DNA from: Bacteroides sp.
Lineage (GTDB): Bacteria > Bacteroidota > Bacteroidia > Bacteroidales > Bacteroidaceae
Assembly (NCBI GenBank): GCA_021203515.1
Contig: JAJQAY010000008.1
Span: 1-35,684 of the forward strand
Length of the DNA: 35,684 nt
Direction: 5' to 3'
Shown here piece after piece: positions 19,215-28,549 of the stretch. Each line of letters begins with the position of its first letter. Positions within the stretch are counted from its first letter, which is position 1. The translations under genes and the position numbers were made by a program. Below the pieces are notes generated by a model. The model was not told where the DNA came from. It did not search any database and was given only the letters and a program-made list of their open reading frames with translations.

Positions 19215-20008
19215 TACTTCTCAATTATTCCAAAGTGTTTCAGGGCGTTGGCTATACCATTGTCGTCCACGCTCGTTGTCACATAGTTGGCTGCGGCTTT
19301 TACTTCATCGCTGGCATTACCCATAGCAATTCCGATGCCGGCATGGCGCAGCATACTGATGTTGTTGCCGCCGTCACCGAAAGCCATTGTTTCGTCCAGC
19401 CGGATGCCGAAGTGACGGATGATTTCGTCAATGCCTTTCTGCTTGGTATTTCCTTGGGCGGTGACATCGGCAAAAGCCGGATACCAGCGTCCTATTTCGC
19501 AGTGGGGGATGGAAGGAAACACCTCCTTTTCCTCTTCTTCGGTAATGAAAGGTGTCATCTGGAAGACTTCTTTTCCCAGGATAGCCTCTTCCGGAGTCTT
19601 GGCAGGTATGACATCCACTTTCAGGAAGTCGTGGAAAATCTGTTTCACCAGTTCGTTGGGCTGGCAGACGCATATATCATGCTCGCCCACCACGATGCAC
19701 GGGATATTCCTTCCGGTACAGAAACCCATCAGCGCCTGTACGTCGGCAGCCGGAATGGCACTTTTATAAATTACCTCTTCACCGACAAAACAGTATCCGC
19801 CGTTCATTGTTATATAGCCGTCTATCAGGTCATGCTCCTGCAAGGCGGAAAGGTTATTGATGATAACTCCGGGACGTCCGGTGGCGATGAATATCTGTAT
19901 GCCTTTGGCTTTGGCGGCAATCAGTGCTTCCAGGGTGGAGCGGGGAATTTCATGTGTTTCGAAGTTCACCAAAGTGCCGTCAATGTCAAAAAACAGGGCT
20001 TTAATTAT
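19214..20008 (-). CDS. Cof-type HAD-superfamily phosphatase, start codon reads ATA
   Basis: Reading up from the obvious body gives IKALFFDIDGTLVNFETHEIP, whose DIDGT is the catalytic HAD motif I, so the gene must start upstream of it. The only position between that motif and the preceding stop is ATA (20006-20008) then ATT. Homologues typically begin MIKALFFDIDGTL, which suggests ATG changed to ATA. Further motifs: IATGRPG (motif II), GNTKQKGID with the Lys, and FGDGGNNISML (motif III/IV), with a C2 cap between. The length of about 264 residues is normal. It dephosphorylates small sugar or cofactor phosphates; the substrate is unknown. A minus-strand -7 box (TATTTTTG) lies at 20033-20040. Confidence 0.82.
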   Translation of the reverse strand: MIKALFFDIDGTLVNFETHEIPRSTLEALIAAKAKGIQIFIATGRPGVIINNLSALQEHDLIDGYITMNGGYCFVGEEVIYKSAIPAADVQALMGFCTGRNIPCIVVGEHDICVCQPNELVKQIFHDFLKVDVIPAKTPEEAILGKEVFQMTPFITEEEEKEVFPSIPHCEIGRWYPAFADVTAQGNTKQKGIDEIIRHFGIRLDETMAFGDGGNNISMLRHAGIGIAMGNASDEVKAAANYVTTSVDDNGIANALKHFGIIEK

Positions 20009-20032
20009 ATAATCGCTTTATTAACTTGTGCG

Positions 20033-20069
20033 CAAAAATACTCAAAAAGAGAAGAATTTCGTACTTTTG
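20033..20069. promoter_or_regulatory. Divergent -7 boxes between the HAD and prenyltransferase genes
   Basis: On the minus strand TATTTTTG (20033-20040) and on the + strand TACTTTTG (20062-20069) both match TAnnTTTG. Each lies about 25-30 bp before its gene. They are 21 bp apart and point away from each other, so each promoter's -33 region would fall on or near the other's -7. Confidence 0.5.
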
Positions 20070-20096
20070 TACGCAAATTAAATAAAAAAAGAAACA

Positions 20097-20990
20097 ATGA
20101 GAAGACACTCTTTTAAGGATTGGATGATAGCCGTGCGCCCGTGGTCGTTTCCGGCTTCGGCCATGCCGGTGGTAGTGACGCTGGCATACCTGTTTTGGAT
20201 GAAGGAAGACATAAACTGGGTGAACGGTGTGTGGGCACTGCTGAATATCATTGTATTCCATGCTGCCGGAAATACGTGGAGCGATTATTTCGACCATAAG
20301 CGTGGGGTGGATGAGAAAGATACTTTCGGAGCAAAAACATTGACAGACGGTATGTTCACTCCCGGAGAAATATACCGGCTGTCGCTCGTGTTGTTGGGAG
20401 TGGCTCTTGTTGCCGGGGCGGGCTTGCTGTGGCGCACCGGATTACCGTTGCTATATATCGGACTGGGTGGTGCGGCATGTTCCTTGCTCTATCCTCCGTT
20501 GAAGTATCGTGCGCTGGGCGATGTGGTTATATTCCTGTCCTACGCCTTTCTGCCTACGCTGGGCACGGCCTATGTCGCTACCGGATTTATCAATTGGGAG
20601 GTGCTGTGGGTAGCTGTTCCGGTAGGACTGATTACGGTGGCTATTTTGCACGCCAACAACACACGGGATATGCAGACCGATACACGTGCCGGCATTCAAA
20701 CCTTGGCGATGGAACTGGGTGGAAAAACCTCCGTATTCCTTTACTGTATCGAGGTGTTGTTCCCTTTCGGGTGGATTGCAGGCTGTGCTGCCACCGGAAC
20801 ATTTCCGTGGTGGACGCTGTTGATTTTGCTGACATTGCTACCAGCCGCGGGCAATGTCCGTGTCATGTCGCACTTTCCTGCAAAGGGAGTTGCCGCTATC
20901 GCCAATCTGGATGAAATGACGGCAAAGCTGCAACTGCTGTTTAGCCTGGTGCTTGCTTTGTCGTTCGTAATGGCCGGTTGGTTGTCATGA
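20097..20990 (+). CDS. UbiA-family prenyltransferase, MenA-like
   Basis: The 297-residue integral membrane protein has eight to nine TM segments and both Asp-rich motifs of the family: NTWSDYFDHKRGVDEKD (N/DxxxD near residues 58-70) and NNTRDMQTDTRAGIQTLA (DxxxD near residues 183-197). These bind the Mg-diphosphate of an isoprenoid donor, which is joined to an aromatic or quinone precursor. The GALTLTDG-like stretch (GAKTLTDGMFTP) is also typical. It resembles 1,4-dihydroxy-2-naphthoate prenyltransferase, but no other men gene is nearby, so menA is not assigned. The next gene overlaps by 4 bp (ATGA), so they are translationally coupled. Intact. Confidence 0.82.
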   Translation: MRRHSFKDWMIAVRPWSFPASAMPVVVTLAYLFWMKEDINWVNGVWALLNIIVFHAAGNTWSDYFDHKRGVDEKDTFGAKTLTDGMFTPGEIYRLSLVLLGVALVAGAGLLWRTGLPLLYIGLGGAACSLLYPPLKYRALGDVVIFLSYAFLPTLGTAYVATGFINWEVLWVAVPVGLITVAILHANNTRDMQTDTRAGIQTLAMELGGKTSVFLYCIEVLFPFGWIAGCAATGTFPWWTLLILLTLLPAAGNVRVMSHFPAKGVAAIANLDEMTAKLQLLFSLVLALSFVMAGWLS

Positions 20991-21604
20991 AAAGAGTGCA
21001 CTATACCATCTGGCTGGCATTTGTGCTGTGGACTATCATGTTTTCACCGTTCACGGCTCCGTATGTCAACTTCTGGTGGATGATGACCGGTTCTGCTCTA
21101 ACTTTGTCGGTGCTTGCCACCTTGTTTCGTCCCGGTTGGTGGCGGGAGGTGAAGTGGAGCCTTTCCAATATTCTGTTGGGCATCGGCATTGCTGCTGTGC
21201 TGTGGGGCATCTTCTGGGTGGGCGACAAAGTTTCCGTCTGGATGTTCGACTTTGCCCGTCCGCAGGTCAATTCCATCTATGGGATGAAGGAGGGTGAGTC
21301 TCCCTGGCTGCTGGCAATCCTGATGTTAGTGCTGATAGGGCCTGCCGAAGAAGTCTTCTGGCGCGGATACGTGCAACGCACCATTTCCGAGCATTGGAAG
21401 GATGCCAATATGGGGGCGGTGGTGACTACGGCTATTTATGCGCTGGTACATGCCGGCTCGTGTAATTTTATGTTGATTATGGCTGCGTTGGTGGCCGGAG
21501 CGGTGTGGGGAGCACTCTACCGTTTCTTTCTCAACCGGTTTGCTGCAATTATTCTGTCTCATTCTCTTTGGGATGTGGCAGTCTTTATATTTTTTCCGAT
21601 ATAA
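20987..21604 (+). CDS. CPBP-family intramembrane metalloprotease (Abi/CAAX protease type)
   Basis: ATG 20987 overlaps the prenyltransferase stop. The 205-residue product has about six TM helices and all three motifs of the family: EEVFWRGYVQ (EExxxR), ALVHAG (the His motif) and SHSLWDV (HxxxD). These line a membrane-embedded metal-dependent glutamic-type active site. Pairing with a prenyltransferase by a 4-bp overlap suggests a lipid- or prenyl-linked job, but CPBP proteins have varied roles including bacteriocin self-protection. Function beyond the family is not known. Intact. Confidence 0.85.
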   Translation: MKRVHYTIWLAFVLWTIMFSPFTAPYVNFWWMMTGSALTLSVLATLFRPGWWREVKWSLSNILLGIGIAAVLWGIFWVGDKVSVWMFDFARPQVNSIYGMKEGESPWLLAILMLVLIGPAEEVFWRGYVQRTISEHWKDANMGAVVTTAIYALVHAGSCNFMLIMAALVAGAVWGALYRFFLNRFAAIILSHSLWDVAVFIFFPI

Positions 21605-21740
21605 TGGTTTCACCACAGAGGATACAGAGTCTCACGGAGTTTAAAGAAAAAATAAAGAAACGCAGATTAACGCAAATTCACGCAGATTATTTATTCTATG
21701 AATTTTACTTTGCGAAAATCTGCGTTAATTTGCGTTTTAA
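21605..21740. repeat. CACAGAG/CGCAGATTAACG repeat element with hairpin
   Basis: The gap before the aminotransferase holds CACCACAGAGGATACAGAG and CACGGAG (21611-21640), then CGCAGATTAACGCAAATTC plus CGCAGATT. A stem pairs CGCAAATTCACGCAGATT (21671-21688) with AATCTGCGTTAATTTGCG (21717-21734), 17 of 18 matches, with a 28-nt loop. CGCAGATT or its complement occurs three times. This composition is like the dispersed CACAGAG..ACGGAG intergenic repeats seen in many unrelated bacterial genomes. The stem ends 20 bp before the start codon at 21755. Confidence 0.7.
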
Positions 21741-21754
21741 TAAGAACAATCCGT

Positions 21755-22918
21755 ATGAAGTACAATTTTGATGAAGTAATAGAACGCCGTGGCACCGACT
21801 CCGTGAAGTGGGATGGCGTGAAGAATGTGTGGGGACGCGATGATTTGCTCCCCATGTGGGTGGCAGATATGGACTTCCGCACTCCGCCCTTTGTGATAAA
21901 CGCCCTGCGTGAGCGCCTCGAACACGAGGTACTAGGCTATACCTTTGCTTGCGAAGAATGGTACACCTCCATTTGCAGTTGGCTGCACCGCCGCCATCAG
22001 TGGGATATCACCCGCGAGATGCTTACCTTTGTGCCCGGCATTGTTCGCGGTCAGGCATTTGCTTTGCAATGCTTCACCCGTCCCGGCGACAAGGTAATGG
22101 TGATGACACCGGTCTATCATCATTTCTTCCTGGTGACGGAACGCTTGGGGCGCGAAGTCGTTTATTCTCCGCTCGAACTGAAGGAGGGGAAGTATCAGAT
22201 TGATTTCCATCGCTTTGCCCAAGACATCCGAGGCTGTAAGGCACTCATCCTTTGCAATCCCCATAATCCCGGCGGACGGGTGTGGACGGTGGAGGAACTG
22301 CGCCGGATAGCAGACATCTGCCAGGAGAACAACGTCCTTGTCATCTCCGACGAGATACATGCCGACCTGACCTTGCCTCCCTACAAACATCATCCATTTG
22401 CCACCGTCTCCGATGCCGCCGCACAAGTCTCCCTTACCTTTATGGCCCCCAGCAAGGCTTTCAACATGCCGGGATTGGGCAGTTCGTATGCCATCACGGT
22501 CAATGAGGATATCCGCCACCGTTTTCAGACATTTATGGAAGCGGGCGAGTTCAGCGAAGGGCATTTGCTGGCATATATCGGTGCCGCTGCCGCCTATACG
22601 CATGGCGAGAAATGGCTGACACAGATGCTCGACTATATAAAAGGTAACATCAACTTTACGGAAAACTTCCTGAAAGAACACGTCCCGGGCATCGGCATGA
22701 TACGTCCGCAGGCCTCCTACCTCATTTTCCTCGATTGCCGTGCATTGGGGCTGACGCAGGAGAAGCTGAACGAACTCTTTACCGACAAAACCCATCTGGC
22801 ACTGAATGACGGAACGATGTTCGGCCAGCCGGGCGAAGGTTTTATGCGGCTGAACATCGGCTGTCCGCGCTCTGTGCTGGAGAAAGCACTGCGACAGTTG
22901 GCTGCCGCACTCGCATAG
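21755..22918 (+). CDS. MalY/PatB-family PLP aminotransferase or C-S lyase
   Basis: The start MKYNFDEVIERRGTDSVKWDG is the standard N-terminus of MalY/PatB proteins, and upstream in-frame sequence is repeat DNA, so 21755 is preferred. The 387-residue protein is fold-type I: LPMWVADMDFRTPP, VYHHFF, LCNPHNPGGRVW, ISDEIHADL (the PLP-ring Asp) and FMAPSKAFNMPGL with the Schiff-base Lys. The C-terminal Arg of FMRLNIGCPR binds the substrate carboxylate. Family members cleave cystathionine or cysteine conjugates, releasing thiol, pyruvate and ammonia. A hairpin downstream (22968-23013) could end the transcript. Intact. Confidence 0.9.
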   Translation: MKYNFDEVIERRGTDSVKWDGVKNVWGRDDLLPMWVADMDFRTPPFVINALRERLEHEVLGYTFACEEWYTSICSWLHRRHQWDITREMLTFVPGIVRGQAFALQCFTRPGDKVMVMTPVYHHFFLVTERLGREVVYSPLELKEGKYQIDFHRFAQDIRGCKALILCNPHNPGGRVWTVEELRRIADICQENNVLVISDEIHADLTLPPYKHHPFATVSDAAAQVSLTFMAPSKAFNMPGLGSSYAITVNEDIRHRFQTFMEAGEFSEGHLLAYIGAAAAYTHGEKWLTQMLDYIKGNINFTENFLKEHVPGIGMIRPQASYLIFLDCRALGLTQEKLNELFTDKTHLALNDGTMFGQPGEGFMRLNIGCPRSVLEKALRQLAAALA

Positions 22919-22967
22919 TTTAAGAAAGAAAGATACGAATATCTATTCGTCCCCCTATAAGGAACTT

Positions 22968-23013
22968 TTCGTCCGGCTATGGTGAACAATTCGTTTAACT
23001 ATAGCCGGACGAA
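22968..23013. terminator. Strong hairpin downstream of the aminotransferase, possible terminator
   Basis: TTCGTCCGGCTAT (22968-22980) pairs perfectly with ATAGCCGGACGAA (23001-23013); three more pairs including one G-T extend it to 16 bp over a 14-nt loop. There is no strong T-run right after it, so it may also act as a transcript stabiliser. The rest of 22919-23279 holds a C9 tract (23029-23037), TACCTAATAC-type repeats (23144-23168) and the promoter of the porin gene; no gene is seen there. Confidence 0.6.
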
Positions 23014-23143
23014 TTAATCTTCGCATTTCCCCCCCCCTTTAACCTTCTCTCCTTTATTCTTTAACCTTCGTAAACAGCCTGCATACACCATGTGACGAGC
23101 TTTCTTCTACTCAATCGGCCTAAATTTATCCGTTAAACACTCA

Positions 23144-23182
23144 TACCTAATACCTAATACTTAATACCTCACACTCATACCT
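23144..23182. repeat. TACCTAATAC-type simple repeat
   Basis: ATACCTAATACCTAATACTTAATACCT and then CACTCATACCT form degenerate direct repeats related to the inverted 14-bp units at 19187-19214. No coding potential. Confidence 0.6.
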
Positions 23183-23225
23183 ATTAGTAGTTATTCCCCT
23201 TTTCGTTATACTCTGTTTTAGGTAT

Positions 23226-23255
23226 TGTTACCTTTTTTAACGACCGCTGCCTTTG
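23226..23255 (+). promoter_or_regulatory. Promoter candidate for the haem/iron gene cluster
   Basis: TTG (23226-23228), 19-bp spacer, TGCCTTTG (23248-23255, seven of eight bases of TAnnTTTG), 24 bp before ATG 23280. The spacing is the usual one for Bacteroides sigma-ABfr promoters. No other good promoter is visible in the following 9 kb, so it may drive the whole cluster. Confidence 0.5.
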
Positions 23256-23279
23256 TCCCAACAAAATTTAAGATAAAAG

Positions 23280-24631
23280 ATGAGAAAACTAACGAGTTTT
23301 TTAGTGTTGTGTTTTCTGCTGTCAGTGAATACTTTATGGGCTGTCGAACCAGAGAAGACAGCCGCTGCGGCAGATGTTGAGAAGGCAAAAGGGAATGTAA
23401 CGACAGACGACTATCAGAAGTTCCGTTTCGGTGGATACGGTGAAATGGTAGCCAGTTTTAAGGATTACGGTATCAATAGATTTAGTGGTCCGACAGGCAA
23501 TACGAAAGACAATCGCAACACGATTGCTATTCCTCGTTTTGTTCTTGCCCTTGACTATAAATTTAGTCCTAAATGGATTTTGGGAGCTGAAATCGAATTT
23601 GAGTCTGGGGGTGTAGGTATAGAAACCGAGCTTGAAAGTTCGGAAAACGGAGAGTATGAAACTGAAATGGAAAAAGTGGGAGAGGTCGCTCTCGAACAAT
23701 TCCATATAACCCGGTTGATAGACCGTGCTTTCAATCTCCGGGCAGGACATATGATTGTTCCCGTCGGATTGACAAACTCTCATCACGAACCTATCAATTT
23801 CTTTGGAACCTATCGCCCCGAAGGAGAAACAACGATCATTCCTTCCACCTGGCATGAAACGGGTGTGGCTGCTTTCGGTACGTTTGGACGCGGGTATTCG
23901 ACATTCGACTATCAAGCTATAGTGGTTACCGGTCTGAATGCCGATGGTTTCGGACGTGATTATTGGGTGAGTGGAGACAAGCAGGGATTATTTGAAGTGG
24001 ATAATTTTACGTCTCCTGCCTATGTTGCCCGGTTGGATTACAGAGGCGTTCCGGGTTTGCGCGTAGGTGCATCTCTCTATTACTGCCACGATGTTACGGC
24101 AAATACGGACAAACGGTATAAATATTCCAGTGTCGGTCAGTCTGCCGTGACAATCTACTCGGTGGATGCGCAATATCGGAACAAGTATGTGACGGCTCTT
24201 GCCAATGTCATCTCCGGAACGGTGGACAATGCCAATGAAATAGGTGATGTTTCCCTTTCCAATACCTCAAGCTATTATCATGGCGCCATGAGAAATGTGG
24301 CCAAGGAGGCTCTTTGCTATGGCGCGGAAGCCGGTGTCAATCTGAGTGCTTTTTCCCCGGAAAGAATTGCCCGGTCATCTATCCGTATACCCGCTATGAC
24401 TATTTCAATCCTCAAGAGAAAGGAGACGGAGCATATACGGTGGAGAGGCGATGCCAGGTGAGCAAGTGATCGGTTGGCGTTAACTGGTTTGCGTTGCCCA
24501 ATCTGGTAGTGAAGGCAGGCTATGCAACCCGGCAGATAGGGACCGATAAAGTCTTTGGAGAGGGGAAATATAATAGCGAGAATGAATTTTCGATAGGCAT
24601 CGCTTATGTCGGTTGGTTTATCAAAAAATAG
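23280..24631 (+). pseudogene. Outer-membrane porin (phosphate-selective porin-like beta-barrel), one frameshift and one in-frame TGA
   Basis: Signal peptide MRKLTSFLVLCFLLSVNTLWA is followed by FRFGGYGEMVASFKDYG and a run of amphipathic strands (FVLALDYKFSPKWILGAEIEF, FNLRAGHMIVPVGLTNSHHE, YRPEGETTIIPSTWHETG), the usual start of Bacteroidetes OprP/OprO-like porins. The frame breaks at T5 24350-24354 (one T missing). The continuation CPVIYPYTRYDYFNP meets TGA at 24467-24469, where VSKWSVGVNWF is expected (TGG to TGA), and then runs to FSIGIAYVGWFIKK, a proper barrel end with terminal strand. Restored length is about 450 residues. It begins the cluster with imelysin and haem proteins, so it may pass their substrate or iron across the outer membrane. 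Confidence 0.75.
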
Positions 24632-24660
24632 GTGTAATAATAACTATAATGTTTAGAGAA

Positions 24661-25811
24661 ATGAGAAAAAGTATGTTTTTTGCAGCAGCCCTTGCTTTGG
24701 GGCTGTCGTTCGCCGCAACGTCTTGCAGCGATGATGAAAAAGGAAGCGAGTATACGCAGATTGCCAATCTTGATTATTCGGCCGAGAATGCGGATAATCG
24801 GGGCAAGTATATGGTACAAGTTACACAGCGTTTGAGAAAAGATGCATCCGATCTTTATGATGATTGGAACACATCGTATAATGGAGGACGGTCTTATGCC
24901 ACTTTATTCAAGAACCACGGTTCTGAGGGCAATACTTTCGGGAAATATTCAGAGTGTATTCAGCAACTGATTGAAGGCTGCTGGGACATTGCCAATGAGG
25001 TGGGAACAGCAAAGATTGGTGACCCGTACGACTTATATGTAAGCGGACAACAAGAACGGGCTTTGTATGCTGTGGAGTCTTGGTATAGTTGGCACTCTCG
25101 TGAAGATTATCGCAATAATATCTATTCCATCCGTAATGCTTATTATGGTTCTCGCAATGGAGAAATCAGTGAAAAATCTCTCTCCAAAGCTCTTGCAACA
25201 GCTAATCCTACTTTGGATACGAAAGTGAAGGCTGCCATCCAGAAAGCTGCCGAGAAAATTTGGGCAATACCTTCTCCTTCCCGTAACAATATTGTCAGCA
25301 CTGAAGCGAGAGAGGCTACAAGAGCTTGTACGGAATTGGCCGATATCTTGAAAACCGAGTTAATTCCGGCAGCTACGGCTTTGTCCGAAGCTGTACTTAA
25401 ACCCGTTGTGGAGAATTACGTAGATATAGTAGTGTTGCCTACTTATGCCGATTTGAAACAAGGAAATTCAGAACTTTATGATGCTGTTGTTGCTTTCCAA
25501 AAAGCACCATCACAAACAACGATGGATGCATGTGCCAAAGCATGGCTGAATGCTCGTGAACCGTGGGAACCAGTGAGGCATTCTTGTTCGGTCCGGTAGC
25601 TGATAAGGGACTTGATCCGAATATGGATAGTTGGCCTTTGGATCAGGCAGGTATTGTTCAGGTTTTGGTTAAAGGTGATTTCAGTGGCTTGGATTGGTCG
25701 GGAGATTACGATGAAGACGATGACAATATTGCTAAAGTCCAGTCCTTACGCGGTTTTCACACGTTGGAATTTCTGGTCTTCAAAGATGGTAATGCTCGTG
25801 TAATCAAGTAA
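24661..25811 (+). pseudogene. Imelysin-family (EfeO/IrpA-like) lipoprotein, one frameshift
   Basis: MRKSMFFAAALALGLSFAATSC is a lipoprotein signal (Cys22); an ATG 12 bp earlier is less likely. The body has the imelysin layout: N-terminal helices (YSECIQQLIEGCWDIANEVG), then W..AREPWE. The frame breaks at AA 25568-25569 (one A missing) and continues as TSEAFLFGPV, LDPNMDSWPLDQ and GFHTLEFLVF, which is the GxHxxE signature (25752-25769). Restored length is about 383 residues. Imelysins are envelope proteins with two four-helix bundles, linked to iron or haem uptake and commonly iron-regulated. It sits between a porin and a DUF1111 di-haem gene, the same pairing known in Proteobacteria. Confidence 0.87.
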
Positions 25812-25856
25812 TTTGCTTGTACATTTATTTCTTTTGTATCTTTAAAACTATAAATA

Positions 25857-27285
25857 ATGACTGGCTCTTTAAAATATTCTTTTCTCCTTTTAGGTTTACT
25901 GGCGTTGGGTGCTTGCGATGACGATGGCATTGATGTTCAGGATATAGAGGTGCCTTCCGGTTATGCTTTGTCAGCCGGGGCATCGACTAACTTTTTGAAT
26001 TCTACCATTGCGTATGATACGCCGTCCGATTGGATAACGGGGATATATGACAGTCGTTTTACCCGTGGTGATAACCTTTATGATGATGTCCGCACCAGTG
26101 GCAATGGCATGGGCGGTGGCCTGGGTCCGGTTTATGCAGGGTATTCATGTGGCAGCTGCCGCCGTAATGCCGGTCGCACAAAGCCCACTCTTTGGAGTGA
26201 GGGCGGCTCGGGCAGTACGGGCTTTTCTTTCATGTTGGTTTACATTACCCGTAAGAATGGTTCTTTCTTCGCCAATTATGGCCGTGTGCTTCACGACCAG
26301 GCTATCTATGGCGTAAAGGCGGAAGGAAAATTGAAGGTAGAATATACAAAGCAGAAGTTCACATTTCCTGACGGAGAAGAGTATGAGCTTTGCAAGCCTA
26401 CCTATACGATAACCGATTGGTATGCGGAGGAAATAAAGCCTGAAGACTTGTTCTGTACGGTACGTATTCCCTTGCGCCATGTCGGTATGGGACAGATGAT
26501 GGCTCTCGACCCGAAAGAGATTGAGGCTCTTGCGGCCAAAGGCAATTATCCGGAATATGGCATCAACGGCCGTTGCAACTATATCACCGAAAAGGGCGTG
26601 AAAAGTCTGGGCTTGTCCGCCAATAAGGCACAACATGCCGACCTGACGGTAGAGTTGGGCTTTTCCAGTGACATGGGTGTCACAAACAGCCGTTATCCGG
26701 AAGAAATCTGCGAAGGTCAATCGCAAATGGATCAAGGCAGTATGATGGGCTTTCGTATGACCAGCTGGATGTTTCCGCCGAAGATATGGAGAATGTGGAT
26801 TTGTATCTGCAAAGTCTCAGCGTTCCGGCACGTCGTAATGTGAATGACCCGCAAGTGATTAAGGGCGAACAGAAGTTTTATGAAGCGAAGTGCCACCTCT
26901 GCCACGTGACTACTCTCCATACTAAGCCGCGCGGAACTTCCTTGCTGATGGGGACGGGACTCCCATGGCTGGGAACCAGACTATCCATCCTTATTCCGAC
27001 TATTTGCTTCACGATATGGGGTCGGAAATTATGGGAGTCGGCCTGAATGATAACTATGTAAGCGGCCTGGCTCGTGGAAACGAATGGCGTACGACTCCGT
27101 TGTGGGGTATCGGCCTTCAAGAAAAAGTGAACGGACATGCCTACTTCTTGCACGACGGATGTGCCCGCAACTACGTGGAAGCCATCATGTGGCACGGAGG
27201 AGAGGGCGAGGCTTCCAAAAATCTGTTCAAGAATATGGATAAGGAAGACCGCGATGCGCTGGTTGCTTTCCTGAAGTCTCTTTAA
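25857..27285 (+). pseudogene. DUF1111-type di-haem lipoprotein (thiol-oxidoreductase-like), two frameshifts
   Basis: MTGSLKYSFLLLGLLALGAC is a lipoprotein signal (Cys20). The body shows GLGPVYAGYSCGSCRRNAGR; a first haem site CXXCH would be expected here but the codon is CGC (Arg, 26160-26162). After a frame break at GGG 26748-26750 the second part has EAKCHLCHVTTLHTKPRG, an intact CXXCH (26891-26905). A second break at AA 26974-26975 leads to HPYSDYLLHDMGSE, VSGLARGNEWRTTPLWGIGL, FLHDGCARNYVEAIMWHGGEGE and ALVAFLKSL, all typical of DUF1111. Both breaks are one base missing. Restored length is about 476. The family is related to MauG/di-haem peroxidases. It lies 45 bp after the imelysin gene. 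Confidence 0.85.
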
Positions 27286-27334
27286 AACAACAATTAACAA
27301 GAAATAAGAAGTACATCTTACAATAAAAGTAATT

Positions 27335-28546
27335 ATGAAGAAATTAATCATTTGGGTCGCACTGATTGTCATGCCGTTGGCTGCTATGACACAGCATGAA
27401 GAAGATACCGAAAACGGGGTTGTGTAGTTGGCAGGACGGGAAGGATTTACGATTTCCAGCAAGAAGGGCGATTTCGTTTTCAAACCTTATTTGTTGGTAC
27501 AAACTACCGGAAACTTCAACTGGTATGATGACGAGGGCTTGGATAAAGCCTACAATCAGGGCAATATAGCTAATTCCGGTTTTGCGGTTCCTTATGCTGT
27601 TCTTGGTTTTACCGGTAAGGCCTACGATAAAGTTTCCTTTAATCTTTCTATCAATGCGGCTGCCAGCGGTGGCGCACTGTTACAGCAGGCATGGTTCGAC
27701 GTGCAGTTCAAGAAGGAATTGTCTTTGCGTGTAGGAAAGTTCAAGACTCCGTTTTCGCACGCTTATCTGACTACATTGGGCGAGACCCTGCTTCCGCAAT
27801 TACCCGTTTCATTGACTTCTTCCGTCATCATGCCTTATTCGCTGAATGCCGTAACGCCGAATATCGGTACCGGCTTTGACCTCGGTGTGGAACTGCACGG
27901 ACTGGTCGGCGAAAAATTCGGTTATGAAGTGGGCTTGTTCAATGGAACCGGTATTTCGGTAAACACAGCTTCGAAGACAATGAGTGATGACTGGCACATT
28001 CCTTCCTTGCTCTATGCCGGACGCCTGACTTATATGCCTAAGGGTGTGATGCCCGCTACGCAAGGTAATCCCAACCGTTTGCACGAAGATAAGATTTTAT
28101 TCGGCCTTTCGGGCTCTATCAACGTAGAGAGCGAAAACGAGAGCACCAATGATACTCGCGTGGGGTTGGAGTTTGCCATGATGAAGAATAAACTTTATCT
28201 GGCAGCCGAAGCCTATTACATGAATGTAGGCTTCACTAAACGCCAGAAGATTGATGAGTCGTATAATTATTTAGGCGGCTATGTGCAAGGTGGTTATTTC
28301 GTAGCTTCCCGCGTACAGTTGGCTGCACGCTATGATTTCTTTAACCGCAACGGAACGGGTGATGACGGTTTCCTGAATATGCCGGCGGTGGGTATGAATT
28401 ATTTCTTCAAGGGGTGTAATTTGAAGTTGCAGGCCATGTATCAGTATGTAGCCCGGTGGGGACATGACACGCAACTCGACCGCGACAATGATAACTTAGG
28501 ACTGGCTATTCACTCGGCTACTGTTTTGCTTCAGTACACATTCTAA
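27335..28546 (+). pseudogene. Second porin (OprP/OprO-like), in-frame amber after the signal peptide
   Basis: ATG 27335 gives MKKLIIWVALIVMPLAAMTQ, then DTENGVV, then TAG (27425-27427), then LAGREGFTISSKKGDF in the same frame. Reading the TAG as a mutated CAG (Gln) restores a 403-residue beta-barrel: FKPYLLVQTTGNFNWYDD, AYDKVSFNLSINAAASGG, LSLRVGKFKTPFSHAYLTTL, and a last strand SATVLLQYTF that ends in Phe as outer-membrane barrels do. A TTG at 27428 could restart translation, but without a signal peptide. It follows the di-haem gene by 49 bp and precedes the CXXCH lipoprotein by 3 bp, so it belongs to this unit. Confidence 0.8.
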
Positions 28547-28549
28547 TTG

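Noticed and set aside
19235..20116. 293-residue + strand ORF opposite the HAD gene
   Set aside because: Shadow; the minus strand carries all HAD motifs.
21932..22795. 287-residue minus-strand ORF opposite the aminotransferase
   Set aside because: Shadow of MalY/PatB motifs on the + strand.
18033..27427. TAG recoded as Gln, phage-style
   Set aside because: Several intact genes in the window end at TAG, and only two TAG codons look like Gln sites; mutation or read error is simpler.
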